Shown one piece after another: positions 43,898 through 51,936 of a DNA stretch of 64,000 nucleotides. This stretch comes from Bacteroidota bacterium (GTDB taxonomy: Bacteria; Bacteroidota; Bacteroidia; Flavobacteriales_D; Sanyastnellaceae). The notes beneath the pieces are model-generated. The model saw only the letters and a program-made list of their open reading frames with translations, was not told the origin of the DNA and did no database searches. The position numbers were made by a program, and so were the translations under genes. Position 1 is the stretch's first letter. Each line of letters opens with the position of its first letter. Location of the stretch: assembly GCA_002746975.1 (NCBI GenBank), contig NVXE01000012.1, positions 20,904-84,903 on the forward strand, read 5' to 3'.

Positions 43898-46510
43898 TTA
43901 AACCTCCCCATCAAATGGTCTACGCAAAAGTTGTTCCAAACTTACTTCGTCTGGAATTAATACCTTTCTTGCTTTAGACCCTTCGAAAGGTCCAATAATT
44001 CCAGCGTCCTCTAATTGATCGACAAGGCGGCCTGCTCTGTTGTATCCTAGTTTCAACTTTCGTTGAAGCAGAGAAGTCGATCCTTGTTGGTGCATTACTA
44101 TAATATGTGCCGCCTCCTCAAACAAAACGTCTCTTTCATCAACTGATGTAGCCCCTCGTTCTGCGACTCCCTCTACTGTAAATTCAGGGAGTTCAAAGAC
44201 TTCAGGAAATCCTCTTTGGCCTCCAATGTGATTGCAAATAGCTTCCACCTCAGGAGTGTCTACGAAACCACATTGCAGCCTGATTAAATCGTTACCGGTA
44301 CTCATCAGCATGTCACCTCTACCTATGAGTTGGTCTGCACCTCCGGCATCCAAGATAGTGCGAGAATCTATCTTAGAAGTTACGCGAAAGGCTACTCTAG
44401 CAGGGAAATTAGCTTTAATCGTTCCTGTGATAATATTCACCGATGGGCGCTGAGTAGCTATGATTAGGTGAATTCCTATAGCACGAGCGAGCTGAGCTAG
44501 ACGAGCAATAGGAGTTTCAACCTCTTTACCTGCGGTCATAATAAGGTCAGCGAACTCATCTACAACAAGAACTATATAGGGAAGGAAGTGATGTCCTCTC
44601 TCAGGATGAAGATCTTTAGATGACTCAGGGATAATCTTTCGGTTTATAAACTTCTGATTGTATTCTTTCAAATTTCGACACTGAGCATCTTTTAATAGAT
44701 CATATCGCTGATCCATTTCCTTGCAAAGAGAATTTAAGGTTGCCACGACCTTATCCGTATCTGTTATTATAGCATCCTCAGAATTGGGGAGTTGTGCTAG
44801 ATAATGTCTAGAAATATGGTTATAAACAGATAACTCTACTTTCTTAGGATCTACTAGAACAAACTTTAATGCGCTAGGGTGTTTCCTATATAACAGACTG
44901 ACAAGCATGGCATTAAGCCCTACCGATTTACCCTGCCCAGTAGCACCCGCCATTAGCAAGTGGGGCATTTTTGCTAAATCGAAAATGTGAGTCTCGTTTG
45001 AGATAGTCTTTCCTAATGCGATAGGAAGCTCATAATCACAATTTTGGAATTTCTCAGATGCAATTAAAGTACGCATACTCACTATATCGGGTTTAGAGTT
45101 AGGCACCTCTATACCGATAGTCCCCCTTCCTGGGATAGGGGCGATAATTCTTATTCCTAAAGCCGCAAGACTAAGTGCAATATCGTCCTCAAGATTTTTT
45201 ATCTTAGATATTCGAATTCCCGGAGCAGGAATGATTTCATAAAGAGTCACAGTAGGTCCTACTTCAGCAGATATTTTATCTACGGCAATTTTAAAGTTGG
45301 CGAGAGTTGCTAGAATTCTATCCTTGTTTATAGATAACTCTTCATCGCTAACCATATTCTTTCCATCACCGTGATTAACCAAATGCTCTAGCCCAGGCAT
45401 TTTGAAAGAACCTAACTCTAGAGATGGGTCGTAAAGGCCAAATTCACGAGTCAATTCATTTACTTCGCCTTTGCTTAGCAAATCTTCCTGTTCGGTTTCC
45501 TTTATCTCGAGTGTTATTTCTGGTTCGTCAACATTTTTCTTTACGCTTAATTCAGGTAGTTCAGTTGTATTGTTTTGAGGTTCTGAAGGCTTGTCGTCCT
45601 CTATGTTTTCTTCTTTGGAATCAGACAAAAGGTCATCAACGATATCGTCTAGCTTGCTATTAGGATTTATGAAAGTATTTCGTGGCTGAGTTTCTGGCTT
45701 TTCACGAGAAGACTCATCACTAAAAGACCCTTTGTTTTCATCTGTTCCCTCATCCTCTATTTGTTTTGAGAAAAAAGAAGTCCAATTAAATAAAGATCTA
45801 ATTTTATCAGATTTGATATTTTCATACCATTTGGGAGCAAACTGGTATAGTGTGATGAATGAAATTACAGCTATAATAACTCCTGTACCGAAATTACCGA
45901 AATACATTAAAGTAAGTTTCAGTAGATAGACTGACCCTAAACCTACAATGTGATCTCCAACGAAAAGATTAATTTCAAGCGACTCATCTATTGCTTCGTG
46001 GAATAGAAAAGCAGTAATCCATGGAAGAATTATCATAGCAAGTAAAGACCAGCTTATCGACTTCCAAATAGGAAGTATAGTTCGTCCTGTAAGTGCTTTC
46101 CATCCAAGTATAGTCAGGATAAACGGAACAGCTAAGAAACCAAAGCCGAAGGTGCCTCGTACTAAGTAATGTCCTACTAATGCCCCTAGCTTCCCCCCAA
46201 TATTGTGAGCTGGTAGGGTTGATGCCTCTGTTTGAACTAGAAGAATATCATAAACGCCTGTAAAAATAGCTGATACAGAACTCAGCATTAAAAAAGCTGC
46301 TGTACCTAGCGTTAAGAGCCCTACAGTAGATCTCACTCTTTCATCCTCCCAATACTCTAGGAATGTAACCCTAGGATGCTCCGTTTTAAGATTTGATTTT
46401 TTTTGAAAAGATTTGGATGTTTTATTCGAAGAGTCTTTCGAATTTGACCCTTTTCGGACGTTTCGAGCGGGCTTGCTCTTGTTTGTGGAGGAGGAGAAAA
46501 TGGTGCGCAT
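43898..46510 (-). CDS. ftsK: DNA translocase FtsK
   Basis: 870 residues from the ATG at 46510 (MRTIFSSSTNKSK). Four TM helices lie in the N-terminal ~200 residues, followed by an acidic Ser/Glu-rich linker shorter than in E. coli. The motor domain has Walker A GATGQGKS, Walker B IVLVVDEFADLIM and RAIGIHLIIATQRPSVNIITGTIKANFPARVAFRV. The C-terminal gamma winged helix is RKLKLGYNRAGRLVDQLEDAGIIGP. It pumps chromosomal DNA through the septum and activates XerCD at dif. Divergent from rpmG. Confidence 0.96.
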   Translation of the reverse strand: MRTIFSSSTNKSKPARNVRKGSNSKDSSNKTSKSFQKKSNLKTEHPRVTFLEYWEDERVRSTVGLLTLGTAAFLMLSSVSAIFTGVYDILLVQTEASTLPAHNIGGKLGALVGHYLVRGTFGFGFLAVPFILTILGWKALTGRTILPIWKSISWSLLAMIILPWITAFLFHEAIDESLEINLFVGDHIVGLGSVYLLKLTLMYFGNFGTGVIIAVISFITLYQFAPKWYENIKSDKIRSLFNWTSFFSKQIEDEGTDENKGSFSDESSREKPETQPRNTFINPNSKLDDIVDDLLSDSKEENIEDDKPSEPQNNTTELPELSVKKNVDEPEITLEIKETEQEDLLSKGEVNELTREFGLYDPSLELGSFKMPGLEHLVNHGDGKNMVSDEELSINKDRILATLANFKIAVDKISAEVGPTVTLYEIIPAPGIRISKIKNLEDDIALSLAALGIRIIAPIPGRGTIGIEVPNSKPDIVSMRTLIASEKFQNCDYELPIALGKTISNETHIFDLAKMPHLLMAGATGQGKSVGLNAMLVSLLYRKHPSALKFVLVDPKKVELSVYNHISRHYLAQLPNSEDAIITDTDKVVATLNSLCKEMDQRYDLLKDAQCRNLKEYNQKFINRKIIPESSKDLHPERGHHFLPYIVLVVDEFADLIMTAGKEVETPIARLAQLARAIGIHLIIATQRPSVNIITGTIKANFPARVAFRVTSKIDSRTILDAGGADQLIGRGDMLMSTGNDLIRLQCGFVDTPEVEAICNHIGGQRGFPEVFELPEFTVEGVAERGATSVDERDVLFEEAAHIIVMHQQGSTSLLQRKLKLGYNRAGRLVDQLEDAGIIGPFEGSKARKVLIPDEVSLEQLLRRPFDGEV

Positions 46511-46610
46511 GGTGCTAATCTGTAAAATTAAACGGTAATGGCTGTCGGCGTAGTACATTGCACTCTCCTTGTTCACGTTTTAGTGTTCAAATCAAGAGGT
46601 TGACGAAACG

Positions 46611-46642
46611 TTGGTTTTTAAAGGAAAGTTTGACTATCTTTG
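46611..46642 (+). promoter_or_regulatory. Promoter of rpmG
   Basis: TTGG (46611-46614), 20 nt, TATCTTTG (46635-46642): a consensus Bacteroidota promoter ~20 nt before the rpmG ATG. Confidence 0.75.
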
Positions 46643-46661
46643 CCCTCCAATTCTCGAAGCT

Positions 46662-46844
46662 ATGGCCAAGAAAGGCAACCGTGTACAAGTGATACTAGAG
46701 TGTACTGAGCATAAAGACTCAGGCCGCCCAGGTACGTCACGTTATGTGACAACAAAGAACAGGAAGAACACGCCTGATCGTATGGAACTCAAGAAGTTCA
46801 ACCCTGTGCTACGCAAGTACACAGTTCATAAAGAGATTAAGTAA
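46662..46844 (+). CDS. rpmG: 50S ribosomal protein L33
   Basis: 60 residues from the ATG at 46662 ([18 protein letters not shown]). The Bacteroidota-type L33 sequence [36 protein letters not shown] is complete. It lacks the zinc-ribbon cysteines of the C+ form apart from one Cys. In most Bacteroidota rpmB (L28) precedes it; here the upstream neighbour is divergent ftsK. Confidence 0.97.
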   Translation: MAKKGNRVQVILECTEHKDSGRPGTSRYVTTKNRKNTPDRMELKKFNPVLRKYTVHKEIK

Positions 46845-46862
46845 CCCTGAAACTGTAATACT

Positions 46863-47015
46863 ATGGCTAAGAAAGTAGTAGCGTCACTCCAGAAAGGTGG
46901 AGGAAAGCAACACACGAAAGTGATTAAAATGGTGCGCAGTGAGAAATCAGGTGCATATTCATTTGTAGAGCAAATCGTTCATAACGATAAAGTAAAGGAC
47001 TTCTTCGCGAAGTAA
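46863..47015 (+). CDS. DUF4295 family protein
   Basis: 50 residues, too short for most ORF cut-offs: MAKKVVASLQKGGGKQ start, then HTKVIKMVRSEKSGAYSF and VHNDKVKDFFAK. This is the small basic DUF4295 protein that Bacteroidota encode between rpmG and ftsY; it is suspected to be ribosome-associated. It starts 18 nt after rpmG. Confidence 0.95.
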   Translation: MAKKVVASLQKGGGKQHTKVIKMVRSEKSGAYSFVEQIVHNDKVKDFFAK

Positions 47016-47050
47016 CTTTATTATGGCAGTAGCCATGCTTTAAGGACTTT

Positions 47051-47082
47051 GGCTGGCTCTTTTTTTGAGCCGGCCTTTTTTT
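47051..47082 (+). terminator. Intrinsic terminator between DUF4295 and ftsY
   Basis: GGCTGGCTC-TTTTTTT-GAGCCGGCC, a 9-bp stem with one G.T pair, followed by seven T residues. It lies 16 nt before the ftsY ATG, so it separates ribosomal-protein and SRP-receptor expression or acts as an attenuator. Confidence 0.85.
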
Positions 47083-47097
47083 GTAAAAAAGTTTATA

Positions 47098-48117
47098 ATG
47101 AGTTTTTTTAAACGATTATTCGGTAAAGACAAGCCTCAATCTGATGATCAGGTTGAAAAAAAGGCTTCGTTAGACGCTGGGCTTGAGAAATCTAAGCGCA
47201 GTGTGTTTAACCGTATTGCAAAAGTTTTTACGGGAAGAAGGAAGATCGATGATGATTTACTTGAAGACTTAGAAGAGGCTCTTATGATGTCTGATGTGGG
47301 AGTAGATACCACAGAGAGGATAATTGAGAGGTTGAGGAAGAGAGCTGTTTGGGAAGCTTATGTGGACCAAAACGAGCTTGTTAAAATGCTTCGCGAAGAA
47401 ATAGCACATCTTCTAGTGGGTGATGATATTGAATCAGCACTATCTAACCACCCGCCATTTAATGTAGATAGCGTAAGGCCTGAAAATGGTCCTGCTGTAA
47501 TTTTAGTTGTGGGAGTTAACGGGGTAGGGAAGACTACAAGTATTGGTAAACTGGCTCATAGATATAAGTCTGAAGGCAAAAAAGTAGTTTTAGGTGCAGC
47601 CGATACCTTTAGAGCAGCTGCTGTAGAGCAGTTGAAAATTTGGGGGGAACGGGTAGGTGTTCCTGTAATCTCTCAGGGCATGGGGGCAGACCCTGCTGCA
47701 GTAGCATTTGACACTCTCGAATCTGCTAAAGCTCAAGGTGCCGATGTCGTAATTATAGATACGGCTGGTCGTCTGCACAATAAAGTGGGCTTGATGGCTG
47801 AGCTAACAAAGATTAAGAGGGTGATGGATAAGATAGTAGTGGGAGCTCCTCATGAGGTTTGGCTTGTAATAGATGGTTCTACAGGCCAAAACGCGCTTGT
47901 TCAAGCTACGCAGTTCGCTCAAGCTACAGACATCACCGGTTTAATCGTTACTAAGCTCGATGGAACAGCTAAGGGCGGAGCTGTAATAGCCGTGTGCGAT
48001 CAGGTAAAGATTCCAGTACGTTACATAGGAGTGGGAGAGAAAATGGAGAACCTTCAGGATTTTAATCCACTAGACTTTATCGACTCGCTTCTTCCTGAAT
48101 CTCTTGATGAAAAATAA
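47098..48117 (+). CDS. ftsY: Signal recognition particle receptor FtsY
   Basis: 339 residues from the ATG at 47098, just after a terminator; an upstream TTG lies within the hairpin region and is rejected. The acidic A domain is very short (MSFFKRLFGKDKPQSDDQ), as in other Bacteroidota. NG domain: GRRKIDDDLLEDLEEALMMSDVGVDTTERI; G1 VVGVNGVGKTTSIGKLA; LGAADTFRAAAVEQL; G3 DTAGR; G4 TKLDGTAKGG. It docks SRP-ribosome complexes to SecYEG. Confidence 0.97.
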   Translation: MSFFKRLFGKDKPQSDDQVEKKASLDAGLEKSKRSVFNRIAKVFTGRRKIDDDLLEDLEEALMMSDVGVDTTERIIERLRKRAVWEAYVDQNELVKMLREEIAHLLVGDDIESALSNHPPFNVDSVRPENGPAVILVVGVNGVGKTTSIGKLAHRYKSEGKKVVLGAADTFRAAAVEQLKIWGERVGVPVISQGMGADPAAVAFDTLESAKAQGADVVIIDTAGRLHNKVGLMAELTKIKRVMDKIVVGAPHEVWLVIDGSTGQNALVQATQFAQATDITGLIVTKLDGTAKGGAVIAVCDQVKIPVRYIGVGEKMENLQDFNPLDFIDSLLPESLDEK

Positions 48118-48120
48118 ATT

Positions 48121-49440
48121 ATGAGAGCAAGATCTTCAAACCCTCGAAAAGTTAACGTAGTTACTCTAGGTTGTGCTAAAAATTTGTACGATTCGGAGCA
48201 GCTAATGGCTCAACTTCGAGCAAACGATTTCGATGTCGAGCACGAGTCTCGGGTAGATGATTTCGGAATCGTAGTAATTAACACGTGCGGATTTATCGAA
48301 TCAGCGAAACAAGAAAGTATTGATACTATTTTGCGATTTGCACAAGCAAAAAAGGAAGGCTCTGTAGAGAAGGTTTACGTTACTGGATGTCTGTCTCAAC
48401 GATATGAGGAAGAATTGTCAGAGGGAATTCCGGAAGTAGATGCATGGTTTGGTACAAGAGATTTACCTAGGCTTTTAAAGACGTTGAGGGCAGATTATAA
48501 AAAGGAGCTTGTAGGTGAACGTTTATTAACGACTCCTGCGCATTACGCTTATTTGAAAATTGCTGAGGGATGTGATAGGCCATGTGCCTTCTGTGCAATT
48601 CCACTGATGAGAGGAAAGCATGTTTCTACTCCAATTGAAGACTTAGTTAAATCTGCGGAAGCTCTTGCAGCTCAGGGGGTTAGGGAGTTGATATTAATTG
48701 CTCAAGATCTAACATATTACGGCCTTGATATTTATAAAGATCGTCGATTAGCGGAGTTAGTTAGAGCTTTAGAGAAGGTCGATGGAATAGACTGGATTCG
48801 TCTTCATTATGCGTTCCCCTCGGGATTTCCTATGGATGTAATAGACCAAATGGCGGTGTCAGAAAAGGTCTGTAATTATCTAGATATGCCTCTTCAACAC
48901 GCGAGTGATTCCATCTTAAAATCAATGCGTCGAGGTATTACTCAGAAAAAAACTGAATCGCTTCTTGCCGATATTAGATCTAAAGTGCCTGGGATAGCTA
49001 TACGCACAACTCTCATCGTTGGTTTTCCAGGGGAGACGGAAGAGGATCACGCAAATTTGATAGACTGGATAGGTAGAATGAAATTTGAGAGGCTCGGTTG
49101 CTTTACATACTCACATGAGGAAAATACACATGCCTATAATCTAGAGGATGATGTTCCAGAAGAGGTGAAGAAGCGGAGAGTAGAAGAAGTTATGGAGCTT
49201 CAAGCGGGGATTTCAGAGGAGTTAAACCTAAAGCATATAGGGAAGACCTTTAAAGTTATTATAGATAGGTGTGAGGGTGGGTTTTGGTTAGGTAGAACGG
49301 AATTTGATTCCCCTGATGTAGATAACGAGGTGCGTATTCCTGTTGCAGATGATTTGCATTTAAGGATTGGAGATTTCGTTAATGTGAAAATAACCGGAGC
49401 GACAGCTTTCGATTTGGATGGCGAAATAGCTGAGAAATAG
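48121..49440 (+). CDS. rimO: Ribosomal protein S12 methylthiotransferase RimO
   Basis: 439 residues. The N-terminal UPF0004 domain has NVVTLGCAKNLYDSEQLM and further cysteines (INTCGF, VTGCL). The radical SAM domain has the CxxxCxxC cluster in EGCDRPCAFCAIPLMRGKHVS. The C-terminal TRAM domain follows (GKTFKVIIDRCEGGFWLGRTEFDSPDVDN). It adds methylthio to Asp of S12 on the ribosome. Starts 3 nt after ftsY. Confidence 0.97.
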   Translation: MRARSSNPRKVNVVTLGCAKNLYDSEQLMAQLRANDFDVEHESRVDDFGIVVINTCGFIESAKQESIDTILRFAQAKKEGSVEKVYVTGCLSQRYEEELSEGIPEVDAWFGTRDLPRLLKTLRADYKKELVGERLLTTPAHYAYLKIAEGCDRPCAFCAIPLMRGKHVSTPIEDLVKSAEALAAQGVRELILIAQDLTYYGLDIYKDRRLAELVRALEKVDGIDWIRLHYAFPSGFPMDVIDQMAVSEKVCNYLDMPLQHASDSILKSMRRGITQKKTESLLADIRSKVPGIAIRTTLIVGFPGETEEDHANLIDWIGRMKFERLGCFTYSHEENTHAYNLEDDVPEEVKKRRVEEVMELQAGISEELNLKHIGKTFKVIIDRCEGGFWLGRTEFDSPDVDNEVRIPVADDLHLRIGDFVNVKITGATAFDLDGEIAEK

Positions 49441-49450
49441 CATTTGTTTA

Positions 49451-50065
49451 ATGTCTTTAGAAAAGAAATATCCGATTATGGAAGTTTTCCCTTCATTACA
49501 GGGAGAAGGAAGGTATTCAGGAGTGCAAGCATATTTTATACGTCTAGCTGGATGTGATGTAGGATGCGTTTGGTGTGATGTTAAGGAAAGTTGGAATGCA
49601 GGAGATTATAAGGAAGTAACGGTCAGGGATATCGTAGGAGGAGCTATTGATAGTAAGATTGCAATGGTTGTGATTACTGGTGGTGAGCCATGTATGTATG
49701 ATCTCAATCCACTTACTGAGGAGTTGAAGTCAGCAGGGCTAAGAGTACACTTAGAAACATCGGGTGCATACCCAATTAGGGGTGAGTTTGATTGGATTAC
49801 CCTTTCGCCTAAGAAATTTAAGGCGTGCTTATATGAAAGTTACGGAAGAGCTGATGAGCTAAAGGTTGTAGTGGCGAATAAGCACGATTTAACTTGGTCA
49901 CAGGAGCAGGCGGAACAAGTGGAGGAGAGCACTCTACTATATCTTCAGCCTGAGTGGAGTAAGAAGGAGAAGGTAACAGAGATGATGTTAGATTTTTTGA
50001 AAACGGAACAGGGTGCGGTTTGGTCACTAAGCATTCAGACACATAAATATTTAGGGATTCGTTAA
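49451..50065 (+). CDS. queE: 7-carboxy-7-deazaguanine synthase QueE
   Basis: 204 residues. Radical SAM enzyme: MEVFPSLQGEGRYSGVQAYFIRLAGCDVGCVWCDVKESW with the CxxxCxxC cluster, GGEPCMYDLNPL, LETSGAYP and LSPKK. It performs the ring contraction that forms the 7-deazaguanine core in queuosine biosynthesis. It follows rimO by 10 nt and probably ends this operon. No queC or queD is visible nearby. Confidence 0.95.
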   Translation: MSLEKKYPIMEVFPSLQGEGRYSGVQAYFIRLAGCDVGCVWCDVKESWNAGDYKEVTVRDIVGGAIDSKIAMVVITGGEPCMYDLNPLTEELKSAGLRVHLETSGAYPIRGEFDWITLSPKKFKACLYESYGRADELKVVVANKHDLTWSQEQAEQVEESTLLYLQPEWSKKEKVTEMMLDFLKTEQGAVWSLSIQTHKYLGIR

Positions 50066-50137
50066 TATGAAGTTAACATACGCTTAACATTGAGTACATA
50101 CCTAGACCTTTCCTTTGCAGGATAATTAAATGTTAAT

Positions 50138-51262
50138 ATGAATAATTTTTTACTTTTTGTTGCTACTGCTAGTTTTTTATGTTTTGGAGGAGGTGTGGAG
50201 GCCCAAAGTATTTCTAGTTCACCATCAATGAAGTTTAGTGGTCGAATTCAAAGTTTAGCTACTGTTACTATGACTGGCGAAGAAATGGAGTCAAATTTTC
50301 TCGTAAGACGAGCTAGGCTTAAATTTCAAGGAACTACGATTAACCCTAAATTTACTTACAAATTAGAGTTAGGATTGTCTAATAGAGATCATGGAAGCCC
50401 GATTCCTCAGACGAAAAACTCTGCAAGGATGATTCTAGATGCGGTTGTTCAATATCAAATGGGGAAGAATACGCAGCTATGGTTTGGTCAGACAAAGCTT
50501 CCGGGTAATAGAGAGCGTGTGATCAGTTCATCGAAGCTTCAGTTTGTAGATAGATCTCTTCTAAATTCTAAATACAATATAGATAGAGATATGGGGGTTC
50601 AGTTGCATCATAAATTTGAATTAGGTGGACTCAAGGGTAAAGCAGTGGTATCAATTTCTCAGGGTGAAGGAAGGAATATCACTACAGGAAACTATGGAGG
50701 ATTTGATTATACGGGTAGAATTGAGTTGTTGCCTTTCGGCTCATTTACTGGAAAGGGGGACTATTTCGGCTCAGATCTTAAAAGAGAAGAGAATCCCAAG
50801 TTAGCATTAGGGTTGACTTATGACTATCACGATAAGGCCTCTAGGCAAAGAGGTAATACAGGTAGTTTTCTTAGCGAAACGAGAACGTTAAGTACCATTT
50901 TCGCAGATTTGATGTTCAAATATCAGGGCCTTTCTATAATGGCAGAATACGCAGTTAAATCATCTGATCAGACTCCAGTGTTCATTGTTGAAGGTAGTGG
51001 ATTGGAGTATTTCTATACTGGGACGGGGTTAAATATTCAGTCTGGATATTTATTTGACAACAACATTGAACTCGCTTTAAGGTACACATCGATTAATCCA
51101 GAAGACGTACTTGGAAAAGATGATATTTCAATGTACACCTTGGGGGTGTCTAAATATTTAGACGGTCATAAACTAAAGGTGCAATCAGACTTTTCGATAA
51201 TCAATGAGGGACTAGGAGACCCTACCTTAATGGGGCGTCTTCAATTTGAACTTGCATTCTAA
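50138..51262 (+). CDS. Phosphate-selective porin O/P-type outer-membrane protein
   Basis: 374 residues, signal peptide 1-23 (FGGGVEAQ). Pattern typical of OprO/OprP-like 16-strand porins: MKFSGRIQSLATVTMTGEEMESNFLVRRARLKFQGTTINPKFTYKLELGLSN, DAVVQYQMGKNTQLWFGQTKLPGNRERVISSSKLQFVDRSLLN, and the last strand TLMGRLQFELAF. Phosphate selectivity cannot be inferred; many members are general anion porins. Separate transcript, convergent with the gene ending at 51259 (4-nt overlap). Confidence 0.85.
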   Translation: MNNFLLFVATASFLCFGGGVEAQSISSSPSMKFSGRIQSLATVTMTGEEMESNFLVRRARLKFQGTTINPKFTYKLELGLSNRDHGSPIPQTKNSARMILDAVVQYQMGKNTQLWFGQTKLPGNRERVISSSKLQFVDRSLLNSKYNIDRDMGVQLHHKFELGGLKGKAVVSISQGEGRNITTGNYGGFDYTGRIELLPFGSFTGKGDYFGSDLKREENPKLALGLTYDYHDKASRQRGNTGSFLSETRTLSTIFADLMFKYQGLSIMAEYAVKSSDQTPVFIVEGSGLEYFYTGTGLNIQSGYLFDNNIELALRYTSINPEDVLGKDDISMYTLGVSKYLDGHKLKVQSDFSIINEGLGDPTLMGRLQFELAF

Positions 51263-51927
51263 TAACGAATCGCTTCGTTGGGAGGAGTAAGTTGAAAAAG
51301 CTCAACAAATCCTTTAGAGTCTACTACGATTCTGCCTTTGTCTATTTTGAATGAGTCGCCGTAACTAGCGTTATGTCGAAATTCTTTGGGGTCTAGCTCA
51401 ACAACGGATGTAGCGGTAATGATGTACGAAACATCTCCATAAATAATGGTCGCTATTAAAGGAAGACTTGAGCCCGGCCATCCTGCTGGGGAAGGTCCTA
51501 GGGAAGGGGCGCACCAATTATTTCCGCCACAAGGAATGCATGAAATTCCTGCAATAATTTGTGAGTTAGATGATGAGACTAGTTCAGAATTATACTGAGA
51601 GTCAATGCTAGATTTAGGAAGAGGGCCAGTTAATGCGATATCCGTACCGAAGAAGGTGAATTGATTAACGGATCCCTGAGCAGCGCCCAGAAGTAGAAAT
51701 GTTTGGGACTTGCCAGATTCAGAACTCTCAGTAATTCTAAATTGACCGCCATGCGTAACGACCTTAACTTCAAAAGGAGCGAACCCCTCTTCCTCAACGG
51801 GCTCACAAGAGTAAGTTATTACCCCCGAAAAGGGAGGATGTGATTGATCGGTTTGGGCTGAAAGATTATTAAATCCCAAAATACCGAATGCAATAACTAG
51901 CTCAAGAATAAAGTGTCGTGTATTCAT
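51259..51927 (-). CDS. Secreted protein of unknown function downstream of the E1 dehydrogenase
   Basis: 222 residues, signal peptide 1-25 (NNLSAQ). Mature part: FSGVITYSCEPVEEEGFAPFEVKVVTHGGQFRITESSESGKSQTFLLLG...IAGISCIPCGGNNWC. The opening strand FSGVITY and threaded beta pattern resemble DUF4412/GLPGLI-type periplasmic proteins. Three clustered cysteines (SCIPCGGNNWC) are unusual and may form a disulfide or bind metal. It starts 9 nt after the E1 gene, so it is co-transcribed. Confidence 0.6.
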   Translation of the reverse strand: MNTRHFILELVIAFGILGFNNLSAQTDQSHPPFSGVITYSCEPVEEEGFAPFEVKVVTHGGQFRITESSESGKSQTFLLLGAAQGSVNQFTFFGTDIALTGPLPKSSIDSQYNSELVSSSNSQIIAGISCIPCGGNNWCAPSLGPSPAGWPGSSLPLIATIIYGDVSYIITATSVVELDPKEFRHNASYGDSFKIDKGRIVVDSKGFVELFQLTPPNEAIRY

Positions 51928-51936
51928 AATGATATA

